Assembly: GCA_002708925.1 (NCBI GenBank)
Contig: PAPN01000059.1
Span: 1 to 64,000, forward strand
Direction of reading: 5' to 3'
Source: Paracoccaceae bacterium
Lineage (GTDB): Bacteria > Pseudomonadota > Alphaproteobacteria > Rhodobacterales > Rhodobacteraceae
Length of the DNA: 64,000 bases
Shown here: in pieces, positions 17,327-26,412 of the stretch
How the letters are laid out: each line of letters opens with the position of its first letter
Position numbering within the stretch: position 1 is the first letter of the stretch
Position numbers and translations under genes: made by a program
Notes under the pieces: generated by a model
The model's database searches: none
Told to the model about the DNA's origin: nothing
The model's input: the letters and a program-made list of their open reading frames with translations, nothing else

Positions 17327-18821
17327 AGATTTTCTGGTCGTATTCGCCGACGCCGGGTTCTGTCTGGATCACCGTGTCGAGTTCGGCGAAGATGGCGCGC
17401 ATTTCGTCTTCGCTGGTGCTGCTTTCGCAGACCACCACCAGATTGGGGGTGTTCGAGGAGGCGCGGACCAGGCCCCAGGAGCCGTTTTCCAGGATCACGC
17501 GGGCGCCATTTACGGTGACGACCTCTTTGATGGGCTGGCCGGCGAAGGTTTCGCCTGCATCTGCCTTGGCCACCAGTTTTTGTACGATACGGTCAAGGAT
17601 GTCGTATTTTTCCTCGTCCGCGGCATAGGGGGACATGGTTGGCGTGGACCAGGTTTTGGGCAGGGCTTTGCGCAGGTCGGACATGGACATGTCGGGGTTG
17701 CGATCCATCAGTTTGCAGATCTCAACAGCGACGCGCATCCCGTCATCGTAGCCGCGGCCAATCGGTTCGGCCAGGAAGTAGTGCCCGGATTTTTCAAAGC
17801 CCGCCAGAGCGCCAAGCGCGTGCACGCGGCGTTTCATATGGCTGTGGCCGGTTTTCCAGTAGTCGGCCTTGATATCGTGTTTTTGCAGTTCGGGATCCGA
17901 GGCAAACAGGCCGGTGGATTTCACATCCGCGACGAAGGTCGAGCCGGGGTAGAGCTTGGCCAGATCGCGGGCCATGATGACGCCGACCTTATCGGCGAAA
18001 ATTTCTTCGCCCTCGTCGTCCACAACGCCGCAGCGGTCGCCGTCACCGTCGAAACCCAGGGCGAAATCGGCACCCGATGCCTTTACGCTGTCGGCCATGT
18101 CATGCAGCATTTCCATGGCTTCTGGGTTCGGGTTGTAATTCGGGAAAGTGTAGTCCAGCGTGTTGTGGCTATCCACCATCTCGACGCCCAGGCGTTCGAA
18201 CAGGGCGGGGCCAAAGGCGGCGGCGGTGCCGTTGCCGGTGGCGCAGACGACCTTGAGCTTGCGGGACATTTTGAAGTCGCCCACCAGGTCATCCATATAG
18301 GCATCCCAGACGCCATCGACGAATTCGTACTTGCCGCCGGGGGCCGGTTCGCCTTTGCCGTTCAGCACGATGTCTTTCAGCTCGGCCATTTCATCGGGGC
18401 CGTGGGTCAGCGGGCGCTGGAAGCCCATTTTCACGCCGGTCCAGCCGTTCGGGTTGTGGCTGGCGGTGACCATGGCCACGGCGGGCGCATCCAGGTGGAA
18501 CTGGCTGAAATAGGCCATGGGCGTGATGCAGGGGCCGATGTCCTTGGCCTGAATGCCGGCTTGCATCAGGCCGATCACCAGCGCATTTTTAATCGCCAGC
18601 GAATAGTCGCGATAATCGTTGCCGACGGCGATCACGGGCTCCAGCCCATGTTTGCGCATCTGCGTGCCGATCCCCAGGCCCAGGGCGGTCATGCCGGGCA
18701 GGTTGATCTCATCGGGGAATTTCCAGCGCGCGTCATATTCGCGAAACCCTGTGGGCTTGATCATCGGAGATTTCAGGAATTCCCACGTATTCGGGGTGAC
18801 GTCATAAATTGGTTTGGTCAC
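17325..18821 (-). CDS. Phosphomannomutase/phosphoglucomutase
   Basis: The enzyme interconverts hexose 1- and 6-phosphates, supplying sugar nucleotides for polysaccharide and envelope synthesis. The four alpha-D-phosphohexomutase signatures are in order: TASHNPNGWTGVKMG with the phosphoserine, the magnesium loop GFDGDGDRCG, the sugar-binding FEKSGHYFLAEPIG, and the phosphate-binding VRASSNTPNLVV. I chose the GTG at 18821 (product 498 residues, beginning VTKPIYDVTPNTWEFLK), since an upstream ATG at 18881 has no ribosome site and adds 20 unrelated residues. It lies next to the capsule-export pair on the same strand, which fits a role in capsule precursor supply, though a spacer of about 135 bases separates them. 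Confidence 0.92.
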   Translation of the reverse strand: MTKPIYDVTPNTWEFLKSPMIKPTGFREYDARWKFPDEINLPGMTALGLGIGTQMRKHGLEPVIAVGNDYRDYSLAIKNALVIGLMQAGIQAKDIGPCITPMAYFSQFHLDAPAVAMVTASHNPNGWTGVKMGFQRPLTHGPDEMAELKDIVLNGKGEPAPGGKYEFVDGVWDAYMDDLVGDFKMSRKLKVVCATGNGTAAAFGPALFERLGVEMVDSHNTLDYTFPNYNPNPEAMEMLHDMADSVKASGADFALGFDGDGDRCGVVDDEGEEIFADKVGVIMARDLAKLYPGSTFVADVKSTGLFASDPELQKHDIKADYWKTGHSHMKRRVHALGALAGFEKSGHYFLAEPIGRGYDDGMRVAVEICKLMDRNPDMSMSDLRKALPKTWSTPTMSPYAADEEKYDILDRIVQKLVAKADAGETFAGQPIKEVVTVNGARVILENGSWGLVRASSNTPNLVVVCESSTSEDEMRAIFAELDTVIQTEPGVGEYDQKI

Positions 18822-18918
18822 TTTGATCTCACTTTTTGAAATCTGAAAATTTGTTGAACTGGAGTCCGGTATGCCCCCCATAAAGGGGAATTACAACATT
18901 CCTGCAATGCGGAACTGC

Positions 18919-18950
18919 GCGGTTTTTGGGCCTTTGGCGAAAAACCGAGC
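18919..18950 (-). terminator. Hairpin after kpsE, possible terminator
   Basis: Eight paired bases CGGTTTTT/AAAAACCG enclose a 12-base loop, directly after the kpsE stop codon. There is no T-run after the stem, so termination would be weak; the arms themselves contain the T and A tracts. It is in the gap of about 135 bases that separates kpsE from the phosphomutase gene. Confidence 0.4.
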
Positions 18951-18957
18951 ACTCCTG

Positions 18958-20691
18958 TCAGGTCGAGACTTGCTCGCGCAGGATTGACGCGGTCAGCGAC
19001 ACCATCAGATAGATCCCCGAGAAGATCAGAAACGCCAGCAGCGTGTTCTCGAACGCGCGCGGATAGGTCGGATCATCCGGCGCAACGGGGCGCACGCTGG
19101 TGGTCAGGTAACGGACCTGGCGGTTGGCCTCTTGCGCGGTCTGCTTTTCATTTTGCAGGGCGGATTGCAGGAACAGATCGGCGGTTGCCAGATCCGCCTG
19201 AGCGATCTGGATTTGCGCGGCTTTGGCCGCCAGAGAGGATTCGCCAGCGGAGGCCTGTGTCAGGCGCGCGCTTTGCTTGGCCAGTTCGTCCTTGAGCAGC
19301 CGGATTTCGGTTCGCAGCGCGTCAACACGGGGTTTCGAGGGGCGCGCATTGTTCAGCAGCGTCTGGAGTTGCAGCTCTTTTTCCTGCAATTGCAGTTCGA
19401 CATTATTCATCAGGGCCCGAATGCTGGCGATCTCGCCTTCTGGATCCAGCAAAGTGCCCTCTTGCAGTTTCACAAGCCGGATCTGCGCCTCGCGTCGTTC
19501 GCGTTTGGCCTCGTCCAGGCTGGCGCGGGCCTCTTTCATCTGGTCCTCGCGCTTGCGCCGCGACAGGTCGTCCACCCGTTCCTCGGCATAGGAAATCAGA
19601 TGTTCGGAAAACTCTGTGCTGACTGCGGGGTCGGCGGCGGCGACTTCCATGCGGATGACGCCTTCGGTTGGATCATAGCCGATTTTCACGTTGTTTTTGA
19701 AGATCGAGTAGGCCGCCTCATCCGAGGCACCGGGTTCAAGCCGCTGGATCGGGTCAATCCAGTCTTGTGAAAAATGCGCTTTGAAACCAATGTCTTGCTC
19801 TAGTCTCAGCATGGCGTCGCGCGATTGCAGATAGCTCTGGACGGCGATCGCGTCCTGGTTGGTGGCGAATTGTGTGCCGCTGAGCAGCCCGCCCAGGGCC
19901 GAGCCACCCACAGCGTCCGCCTCAAGGATCAGAAACTCGGATTTGGTGGCATACATGGGCGTCGCAACGCGAAAGAAATACCAGCCCATCAATAGGGTCG
20001 GCAGCAACACAAAGAACGCCAGGCGCGATAGCAGCAGCATGGATTTGCGCCGGCGTCGGCGGGCAATATCGCGCTGAATGTCACTGATTTCCTGCACGCG
20101 CCGTTCGGCGGGGCTCAGCTCGGTCGAGGGCAACTGCGGCTTTTCCACAGGCACGGTCTGCGGTAGCTGAATCTGTGGCTGCGCGACGGTGGCGGGCGAT
20201 TGTTCTTGTGGCGCGACCAGCTCCAGCATGTTCGAGCGCTGGAACGGATCAATCCCCTTGGCGCGCAGCAGGCGCACGGCATCGAAATCCGAGGTCGGCG
20301 CCAGCCCGTGTTTCTGCGCCACCCGCCGCGCCATGCGCAATTGGCGCCCGGTCAGCCCTTCGCGGCGAATCCCGTCGATGGAATTTTCGGCCTTTGTTTG
20401 CTGGGGTGAAGCGATGTCTGTCGGGTTTTTCGCCGTTTCGGGGGCGGTTTCCAAGGCGGGCGGCTGCGCCGTTTCTTGCGCGCGCGCGGCGTTTGCTTCG
20501 TTCCGAACGGCACTTAGATGGCTGCGCACGCTGTTGCCTGCGGCGGGGGGCTCTTGCACGGGCTCTGGTGCGGGCTCAGCTGCCGGGAACGGCGTGGCCA
20601 GCGCTTCGGAGGCCGCACTGGGATGGCCGCCCATGGCGAGCGGCTGACTGCGGCGGACGCGGAATTTCTTAGCCTTGGGTTTCGTAGTCAT
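18958..20691 (-). CDS. kpsE: Capsule polysaccharide export inner-membrane protein, KpsE/Wzz-like
   Basis: The 577-residue protein has the build of polysaccharide co-polymerase and export proteins: a transmembrane helix at about 217-240, a long periplasmic coiled-coil region rich in Glu, Arg, Gln and Leu (about 380-510), and a second helix near 550-570 (TLLAFLIFSGIYLMVSLTAS). KpsE bridges the ABC transporter to the outer-membrane channel. The first 210 residues are cytoplasmic and unusual: a basic start, a Pro/Ala/Glu-rich stretch, then a conserved-looking block IRREGLTGRQLRMARRVAQK. The gene start lies inside the end of kpsT, a 23-base overlap. A KpsM permease gene is not present nearby. Confidence 0.82.
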   Translation of the reverse strand: MTTKPKAKKFRVRRSQPLAMGGHPSAASEALATPFPAAEPAPEPVQEPPAAGNSVRSHLSAVRNEANAARAQETAQPPALETAPETAKNPTDIASPQQTKAENSIDGIRREGLTGRQLRMARRVAQKHGLAPTSDFDAVRLLRAKGIDPFQRSNMLELVAPQEQSPATVAQPQIQLPQTVPVEKPQLPSTELSPAERRVQEISDIQRDIARRRRRKSMLLLSRLAFFVLLPTLLMGWYFFRVATPMYATKSEFLILEADAVGGSALGGLLSGTQFATNQDAIAVQSYLQSRDAMLRLEQDIGFKAHFSQDWIDPIQRLEPGASDEAAYSIFKNNVKIGYDPTEGVIRMEVAAADPAVSTEFSEHLISYAEERVDDLSRRKREDQMKEARASLDEAKRERREAQIRLVKLQEGTLLDPEGEIASIRALMNNVELQLQEKELQLQTLLNNARPSKPRVDALRTEIRLLKDELAKQSARLTQASAGESSLAAKAAQIQIAQADLATADLFLQSALQNEKQTAQEANRQVRYLTTSVRPVAPDDPTYPRAFENTLLAFLIFSGIYLMVSLTASILREQVST

Positions 20692-21328
20692 ACAGCCTTT
20701 TCGCCTCTTCCAAGGTGTCGAACATATGCAGCTTACCGTTCATCAGAACGCCGGCAGAACGCGCGAATTTTTCCAGCGTTTTGGGCTGGTGCGAGACAAT
20801 GATCACCGTCGTCGTCCGCAGCCGTTCGCGCAGAATATCCCCGGCTTTCTTATTGAATTCGACATCTGTCGAACTGGGCATACCTTCGTCAATCAGATAT
20901 ATATCGAAATCCAGCGCCAGCATAAGGGCAAAGGAAAAACGCGCGCGCATTCCGGAACTGTAGGTGCCCAGAGGCTGGTCGAAATATTCGCCCAGACCGC
21001 ACAGCCAGCGGCAGAACGCCTCGATATAATCGGGGTCCAGGCCGTAAAGGCGCGCGATATAGCGGCTGTTTTCCATGGCGGAATGCTTGCCGACGACGCC
21101 GCCCATGAACCCCAGCGGAAAGCTGACATTACAGGTGCGTCGGATGACGCCCTCGTCGGGTTTTTCCAGCCCGGCCATCATGTTGATTAGAGTCGTCTTG
21201 CCCGTGCCGTTGGGCGCCAGAATGCCCATCGACTCGCCGATTTCCACACGGAAAGACACACGCTCAAGGATGACCTTGCGCTGCGTTCCCGTCCAGAAGG
21301 ACTTGCTGACATTTTCGAACTCCAGCAT
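20669..21328 (-). CDS. kpsT: Capsule-export ABC transporter ATP-binding protein, KpsT-like
   Basis: This 219-residue ATPase matches the KpsT/Wzt class of polysaccharide exporters. It has a Walker A GILAPNGTGKTTLINMMAG, the shortened class signature YSSGMRARFSFAL in place of LSGGQ, and a Walker B FDIYLIDEGMPSSTD followed by the switch histidine in IIVSHQPKTL. The length and lack of a C-terminal carbohydrate-binding domain favour KpsT over Wzt. It would couple ATP hydrolysis to export of a capsule-type lipid-linked glycan through KpsM, which must be encoded elsewhere. It is the first gene of a two-gene unit with kpsE, preceded by an AT-richer gap of about 190 bases. Confidence 0.9.
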   Translation of the reverse strand: MLEFENVSKSFWTGTQRKVILERVSFRVEIGESMGILAPNGTGKTTLINMMAGLEKPDEGVIRRTCNVSFPLGFMGGVVGKHSAMENSRYIARLYGLDPDYIEAFCRWLCGLGEYFDQPLGTYSSGMRARFSFALMLALDFDIYLIDEGMPSSTDVEFNKKAGDILRERLRTTTVIIVSHQPKTLEKFARSAGVLMNGKLHMFDTLEEAKRLYDYETQG

Positions 21329-21460
21329 GACTGGCTCCGGTGCTGCTCTGCCGTTCTCAATACCGGGTGTGTCTTACGACGAGATTAACCTTATTCATGG
21401 CCGATGTTGGAACAGAGACACATATTACAATTTTTCTAGGCAAAATTAAGGCTCAGTAAA

Positions 21461-21495
21461 GCGGAAACCGGCCCCAATTCGAAGCCGGTTTCGCA
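21461..21495 (-). terminator. Terminator after nhaA
   Basis: A nine-pair stem GAAACCGGC/GCCGGTTTC (21464-21472 and 21484-21492) follows the nhaA stop on the minus strand, with flanking GC pairs extending it. The downstream sequence on the minus strand is CGCTTTACTG, a weak T-tract. It would separate nhaA from kpsT. Confidence 0.6.
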
Positions 21496-21519
21496 AAAAG
21501 TTGAAGGTTTGTCAGGGAA

Positions 21520-22767
21520 TCAGAGCTGTCGTTTCTGCACGCGGCACAGCATTCCCGCCAGGATCGAGACCCCGGCCGCACCAAAGCTGAACAGTGCGCC
21601 CATCTTGGCGGCGTCCTGAACCGGGCCACCCGGGAAGGCAACCGAGGCCACAAACAGCGACACGGTAAAGCCGATCGCGGCAACGCAGCCGATCACGAAC
21701 AGGTCAATTGTGCGCATCCCCTCGGGCAGGCCAAAGCGCAGGATGTGCGCGCCGATGATCCCCATGATCAGAACGCCGATGGGCTTGCCGATCAGCAGAC
21801 CGGCCAGCACCAGCCAGGTCGGCTCGGAAATGGCCGAGAATTCCACGCCCGCGTTCAGAAGGCCGAAGAAGAACAGCACAATCTCGACGGGGTGTTTCAG
21901 CGCGTGCTCGATATAGTTCAGAAGGTCGGTCAGGTATTGCTCGGCCTCGCTGAAGATCCCAAAGGCACGGTCGGCGTGGGGAATCGTGGGAACGATCGGC
22001 AGCAGGCCAAGGGCAGGGTGAATCCCCGCGCGCATAAAGCCATACCAGCTGATGCAGCCCGCAATCAGATAGGGCCAGAAGCTGATTTTCTGACGCACCC
22101 AGGTCGAATTCGGACGATCCTGGTTGCCGCGATCCAGATGCCGGGGCAGCCAGTTGAACAGCGCAAACACGGCCACAGCCGCCGCCAGAGAGACCAGCAG
22201 CCATTCCGGCGCCAGCTCGCCCGAGGGGTAGAAGATCGCCAGAATGATCAGGCCCGCCGCATCATCCGCGATGGCCAGCTGCAGCAGGAAACGCACGGCG
22301 GGGTGCCCTGCGCCGAACACCAGACGGCCCACCAGATAGGAAAAGGCAATGTCGGTGGCCGTGGGGATGGCCCAGCCGTTTTTCACCGCCTCATAGGTAT
22401 CCGAGCCCAAAAACAGCGCCAGACCCAGATAAACCGCGATGGGGCCGAACATGCCGCCGGCCGTCGCGATCAGCGGCGTGGCCGCCTTTTTCCCGCGCAG
22501 CGAGCCGTTTTTCAGGATCACGGCCTCCCAGACTTCTTTGGCGGCGATGGCAAAGAAAAACGCCATCAGCACATCGTTCACCAGATAATGCAGCGTCAGC
22601 GTGCGGTGCCCATCATGCAGATGCCCGATGGGGGCGTGATCCCAGATGGGGAACTCGACGAAATGGTGATAGCTTTCGGGGTTTGTGTTTGCCCAGACCA
22701 GTGCGATCAGCGCACCAAAGATCAAAAGCAGCGAGTAGTTCGTGATAAAGTTCCAAACGCGATACAT
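21520..22767 (-). CDS. nhaA: Na+/H+ antiporter NhaA
   Basis: NhaA exchanges cytoplasmic sodium for external protons across the inner membrane and is typical of marine bacteria. The 415-residue protein has about twelve hydrophobic helices. The conserved ion-binding aspartate pair is in LAIADDAAGLIILAIF, matching Asp163-Asp164 of the E. coli enzyme, and the unwound helix IV motif is seen as PTATDIAFSYL. The segment FFFAIAAKEVWEA is also typical. It is monocistronic: a terminator follows it and the gap upstream of about 180 bases is shared with a divergent gene. Confidence 0.95.
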   Translation of the reverse strand: MYRVWNFITNYSLLLIFGALIALVWANTNPESYHHFVEFPIWDHAPIGHLHDGHRTLTLHYLVNDVLMAFFFAIAAKEVWEAVILKNGSLRGKKAATPLIATAGGMFGPIAVYLGLALFLGSDTYEAVKNGWAIPTATDIAFSYLVGRLVFGAGHPAVRFLLQLAIADDAAGLIILAIFYPSGELAPEWLLVSLAAAVAVFALFNWLPRHLDRGNQDRPNSTWVRQKISFWPYLIAGCISWYGFMRAGIHPALGLLPIVPTIPHADRAFGIFSEAEQYLTDLLNYIEHALKHPVEIVLFFFGLLNAGVEFSAISEPTWLVLAGLLIGKPIGVLIMGIIGAHILRFGLPEGMRTIDLFVIGCVAAIGFTVSLFVASVAFPGGPVQDAAKMGALFSFGAAGVSILAGMLCRVQKRQL

Positions 22768-22944
22768 TCGGGGGCCCTGTCGTCTTCGTTATTCGGATCG
22801 AGGCGAGACCTAGGATATTTGGCCCATGTCAGCAACCGAAAGCCGGAAAATGTGGACGGAAAATACCGATTTCCGCGTAATTGTGACTGAATTCCCTGGC
22901 GCGGCGGGGTTACAGAGCGGCGGCAGGTCTCTATACCGCTGTGC

Positions 22945-23532
22945 ATGTCCGATCTGACCGAGGAAATTCAGCGCTGCCGCCTGTGCCGGGATCGTTTCGC
23001 CGCGACCCACACACGGCACGCGCCGAATCCGGTGGTGTGGTTCCGCCCCCAGGCGCGGGTGCTGATTGCGGGGCAGGCTCCGGGGTTGCGGGTGCATGAA
23101 ACCGGGATGCCGTTCAACGATGCCTCGGGGGATCGGCTGCGCGATTGGCTGGGTCTGGACAAGGACGCCTTCTATGACAAATCCCGCGTGGGCTTTGTGC
23201 CGATGGCGTTTTGTTTCCCCGGCTATGACGCGCGCAAGGCCGATCTGCCGCCGCCGAAACTGTGTGGGCAGACATGGCACGGCAGAATTCTGGACAGTTT
23301 CACCAACATCCGGCTGACCGTTCTGATCGGAGCCCATGCTCAGCAGTTTCATCTGGGCGGGCGGGTTTCCGTGACCGAGCGGGTTAAATCCTGGCGCGAC
23401 CACGCGCCGGGCGTTTTCCCCTTGCCTCATCCGTCCTGGCGCAATACCGCTTGGCTGCGCCGCAATCCGTGGTTTGAAACCGATCTGCTGCCCCAGCTGC
23501 GCACACAAATTCAAAGGGTTATGAATGACTGA
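22945..23532 (+). CDS. Uracil-DNA glycosylase superfamily protein, probably Fe-S containing
   Basis: The 195-residue protein has the superfamily motif I in IAGQAPGLRVHETGMPF and the late motif HPSWRN, which corresponds to HPSPRN of family 4/5 enzymes that remove uracil or other damaged bases from DNA. Four cysteines are placed as C11-x2-C14 and C90-x16-C107 (CFPGYDARKAD...KLC), a pattern like that of the 4Fe-4S ligands of family 4 enzymes. Activity as a true glycosylase is an inference; some members of this branch have no proven activity. The stop overlaps the start of the SseB gene by eight bases. Confidence 0.8.
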   Translation: MSDLTEEIQRCRLCRDRFAATHTRHAPNPVVWFRPQARVLIAGQAPGLRVHETGMPFNDASGDRLRDWLGLDKDAFYDKSRVGFVPMAFCFPGYDARKADLPPPKLCGQTWHGRILDSFTNIRLTVLIGAHAQQFHLGGRVSVTERVKSWRDHAPGVFPLPHPSWRNTAWLRRNPWFETDLLPQLRTQIQRVMND

Positions 23533-24316
23533 GCAAACGCCCCTGGACATCGCCCATGCCGCCATGGCCGAAAATGACGCCGATGATGCGGCGCGCCTGA
23601 GGTTTTACGAACGTCTGGCCGATAGCGAATTATTCCTGCTGCTGACCGAGGAACCAACGGATGAGAATGTCTCGCCCGAGGTGTTCGAGCTGGACGGTCA
23701 GAGCTTTGTTTTGGTGTTCGACCGCGAAGAGCGTCTGGCGGAATTCGTTGGCAAAACCGCGGCCTATGCGGCGCTGTCGGGGCGGATCATTGCGGGGCTT
23801 TTGGCGCAGCAGAACATGGGGCTGGGCCTGAACCTTGAGGTCGCGCCGTCCTCGATCCTGATCCCGCCCGATGCGATCCAATGGCTGAACGAGACGCTGG
23901 GCAATGCCCCCGATGAGGCCGAGGCCAAAATCCAAGAGGTCACGCCGCCGGTCGGGATGCCCGAATCCCTGCTCAGCGGGCTGGATGCGAAACTGGCCAC
24001 GGCCACCGGGCTGGCCCATAGCGCCTATCTGGTCGGGGTTCTGTACGAAACCGGCGTGCGCACGCATCTGCTGGCCTTTGTCGATGCGGTTCCCGGCGCC
24101 GAGGGCGCGCTGGCCAAGGCCGTCTCTGAGGCGCTGACATTCTCGGGGATTGAGGCCGGCGCGCTGGATGTGGGATTTTTCCGGGCGTCCGAGGAAATGG
24201 CCGGCACCTTGGCCAAGTGGGGCCTGCATTTTGAACTGCCCCAGCCCGAAGAAGCCGCCGAGCTACAGCGCCCGGCCCCCGGTTCCGACCCCGACAAACC
24301 GCCGATTTTGCACTAA
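23525..24316 (+). CDS. SseB family protein
   Basis: This 263-residue protein resembles the SseB family. The N-terminal domain has FYERLADSELFLLL, a span FVLVFDREERLAEFVG and AAYAALSGRIIAGLL, which is the SseB core. The C-terminal half (from about residue 135) fits the family's second domain, with GVLYETGVRTHLLAFVDAVPGAE. It is acidic and lacks signal or membrane segments. E. coli SseB has no settled function. It overlaps the previous gene and is convergent with ghrA, with only about 20 bases between. Confidence 0.78.
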   Translation: MTEQTPLDIAHAAMAENDADDAARLRFYERLADSELFLLLTEEPTDENVSPEVFELDGQSFVLVFDREERLAEFVGKTAAYAALSGRIIAGLLAQQNMGLGLNLEVAPSSILIPPDAIQWLNETLGNAPDEAEAKIQEVTPPVGMPESLLSGLDAKLATATGLAHSAYLVGVLYETGVRTHLLAFVDAVPGAEGALAKAVSEALTFSGIEAGALDVGFFRASEEMAGTLAKWGLHFELPQPEEAAELQRPAPGSDPDKPPILH

Positions 24317-24338
24317 GCTCTGGACGGTCTTTGCGGGC

Positions 24339-25268
24339 CTAATAGCCCAGCGAACGGTCCACCAGATACAGCAGCGGCAGGCCGCTTTCGCCGCGCCGGA
24401 TGTTTTCTGCGATCACCTCGGATGCGGTTTCCGGCCGCGTTTCCGAGGCAATATGCGGGGTCACCGTCACCTGCGGATGCGCCCAATAGGGGTGATCGGC
24501 GGGCAGGGGCTCGGTTCGGAAGACATCCAGCGTGGCATGGCCCACCTGACCGTCGGCCAGCGCCTTTAGCAGGGCCTCGTCGTCGATCAGTGGCCCGCGT
24601 CCGGGGTTCAGAATGGCCGCGCCGCGCCCCAGCAGCGCCAGAGTCTCGCCGTTCAGGATATTCTGCGTCGCGGGCGTGTTGGGCAGCAGCAGAACCACGA
24701 TTTCGGCCCCGCTCAGGGCCTGAGTCAGCCCGTCAGCGCCATGCAGGCAGCGCAGGCCGGGGATCGCTTTGGCCGAGCGGCTCCAGCCGGTGACGTCAAA
24801 CCCCAGCCCGGCCAGCGCCGTGGTCGCAGCCGCGCCCAGCTCGCCCAGGCCCAGCACCGTCACCTTACGATCCCGCGACAGGGGCGGCACCTTGGGCAGC
24901 CAGTCGCCGGACTGACGCGCCAGGAAATAATCAATGTCCAGATGATGGCGCAGCACATGCCCCAGCACCCATTCCGTCATGCCCTGTTTCAGCCCGAAAT
25001 CCACCATCCGCGCCAAAGGCTGGGTGAGCGTCTGATTTCCCACGATCGCCTCGACCCCGGCCCACAGGTTCAGCACGGCCTTGCAGCGGGTGTAGGGCGT
25101 GAAATCCTGCAAGGGCGAATTGGGCGCGTAGATGATATAGTCCACCTCGGCGGGGGGGATGTCCGTGCGCAGCTGCGTCTTTAGCCCGAATTTGGCAAAG
25201 GCCGTGCGCAGGGGCTGTTCATAAAGCGGCCAGCGTGACGGATGCGCGGCAAAAACTACGTTGATCAT
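24339..25268 (-). CDS. ghrA: Glyoxylate/hydroxypyruvate reductase A
   Basis: This is a 309-residue D-isomer-specific 2-hydroxyacid dehydrogenase of the GhrA type, reducing glyoxylate or hydroxypyruvate with NADPH. The start at 25268 gives MINVVFAAHPSRWPLYE. The Rossmann motif VTVLGLGELGAAATTAL, LLLPNTPATQNIL, NPGRGPLIDDEAL, the acid in ATLDVFRTEPLPADHPYW and the catalytic histidine in VTPHIASET are all visible. It lies four bases after rodA on the same strand, so it may be the last gene of the rod-shape operon, a placement that has no obvious biochemical reason. Glyoxylate is also a product of the malyl-CoA lyase step encoded further right. Confidence 0.92.
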   Translation of the reverse strand: MINVVFAAHPSRWPLYEQPLRTAFAKFGLKTQLRTDIPPAEVDYIIYAPNSPLQDFTPYTRCKAVLNLWAGVEAIVGNQTLTQPLARMVDFGLKQGMTEWVLGHVLRHHLDIDYFLARQSGDWLPKVPPLSRDRKVTVLGLGELGAAATTALAGLGFDVTGWSRSAKAIPGLRCLHGADGLTQALSGAEIVVLLLPNTPATQNILNGETLALLGRGAAILNPGRGPLIDDEALLKALADGQVGHATLDVFRTEPLPADHPYWAHPQVTVTPHIASETRPETASEVIAENIRRGESGLPLLYLVDRSLGY

Positions 25269-25272
25269 GGGC

Positions 25273-26412
25273 TTACCTGGGTCTGTGAATATGAGCGCTT
25301 TGTACCAGTCCAAAGGCGGCCAGCAGCACCAGCATCGCCGAGCCGCCATAGCTGACCAGCGGCAGCGGCACACCCACCACCGGCGCCAGCCCCATCACCA
25401 TGGACATGTTCACCGCAAAGAACAAAAAGAAGGTCGTCGCAATCCCCAGCGTCAGAAGCGAGGAAAACCGATCCTTATTCGCCATCGCCGCAGCAACGCA
25501 GAAAATGATGATCAGCGCATAGAGCATCAGCAGGGAAAACCCGCCCAGAAATCCGAATTCCTCGGCCAGGGTGGTAAAGATGAAATCCGTGTGCTTTTCC
25601 GGCAGGAAATTCAGGCGCGACTGGGTGCCCTGCATAAAGCCTCGGCCCGCCCAGCCGCCCGACCCCAGCGCGATTTTCGACTGGGTGATATGATACCCCG
25701 CGCCCAGAGGATCGCTGGAGGGATCCAGAAACGTATCAATCCGGCGGTACTGGTAATCCTTCAGCAATTGCCAGCCGGTGCCGCGCGATTGGAACACGGC
25801 CGTGATCAGGCCGATGCCTGCGGCAATCACCGCCGCGAAATAGCCCCAGTGCACCCCGGCAAAGAACATCATCGCTCCGCCCGCGATGACCAGCAGCAAA
25901 GAGGTGCCCAGATCCGGCTGGCTGAGCACCAGCGCCGTCGGGATCAGGATCAGCGCCACTGGGATCGCCACCCACACCGGATGCGAGACCTTCTTGACCG
26001 GCAGCCAGTCGTAATAGGCGGCCAGCAGCATGACCATGGTGATTTTTGTCAGCTCTGAGGGCTGCAACCGCATGAATCCCAGATCAATCCAGCGCTGTGC
26101 GCCCATGCCCACGGTGCCGAAAAATTCGACCGCCAGCAGCAAAACCAACGAGCCCAGATACCCCACGCCCGCAATATTCCGCCAGAACCAGATCGGAATC
26201 ATGCCGACGACCACCATGACGGCCATACCCAGGGCGAAACGCTTCATCTGAGGCTCGGCCCAGGGCTGGAAGGATCCCCCGGCCACCGAATACAGCATCA
26301 AAAACCCCATACTGGCGACCGAGGTCAGCAGCAGCGCCAGCGGCCAGTTCAGAAACAGAAGCTTGCGTATGCCAGTGGGGACGGATTTGACGGAATATTC
26401 AAGATAGCTCAT
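25273..26412 (-). CDS. rodA: Rod-shape peptidoglycan glycosyltransferase RodA
   Basis: RodA (MrdB) is the SEDS-family polymerase that works with PBP2 and MreB in lateral wall growth. The 379-residue protein is made of about ten hydrophobic helices. The SEDS marks include the RMQPSEL-type motif seen as GFMRLQPSELTKI, the loop KYQTRR-like YQYRRIDTFLDP, GSGGWAGRGFMQGTQS, FLPEKHTDFIFTTLAEE and the C-terminal VPLPLVSYGGSAML. Its ATG overlaps the mrdA stop (ATGA). The function is well established for the family. Confidence 0.96.
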   Translation of the reverse strand: MSYLEYSVKSVPTGIRKLLFLNWPLALLLTSVASMGFLMLYSVAGGSFQPWAEPQMKRFALGMAVMVVVGMIPIWFWRNIAGVGYLGSLVLLLAVEFFGTVGMGAQRWIDLGFMRLQPSELTKITMVMLLAAYYDWLPVKKVSHPVWVAIPVALILIPTALVLSQPDLGTSLLLVIAGGAMMFFAGVHWGYFAAVIAAGIGLITAVFQSRGTGWQLLKDYQYRRIDTFLDPSSDPLGAGYHITQSKIALGSGGWAGRGFMQGTQSRLNFLPEKHTDFIFTTLAEEFGFLGGFSLLMLYALIIIFCVAAAMANKDRFSSLLTLGIATTFFLFFAVNMSMVMGLAPVVGVPLPLVSYGGSAMLVLLAAFGLVQSAHIHRPR

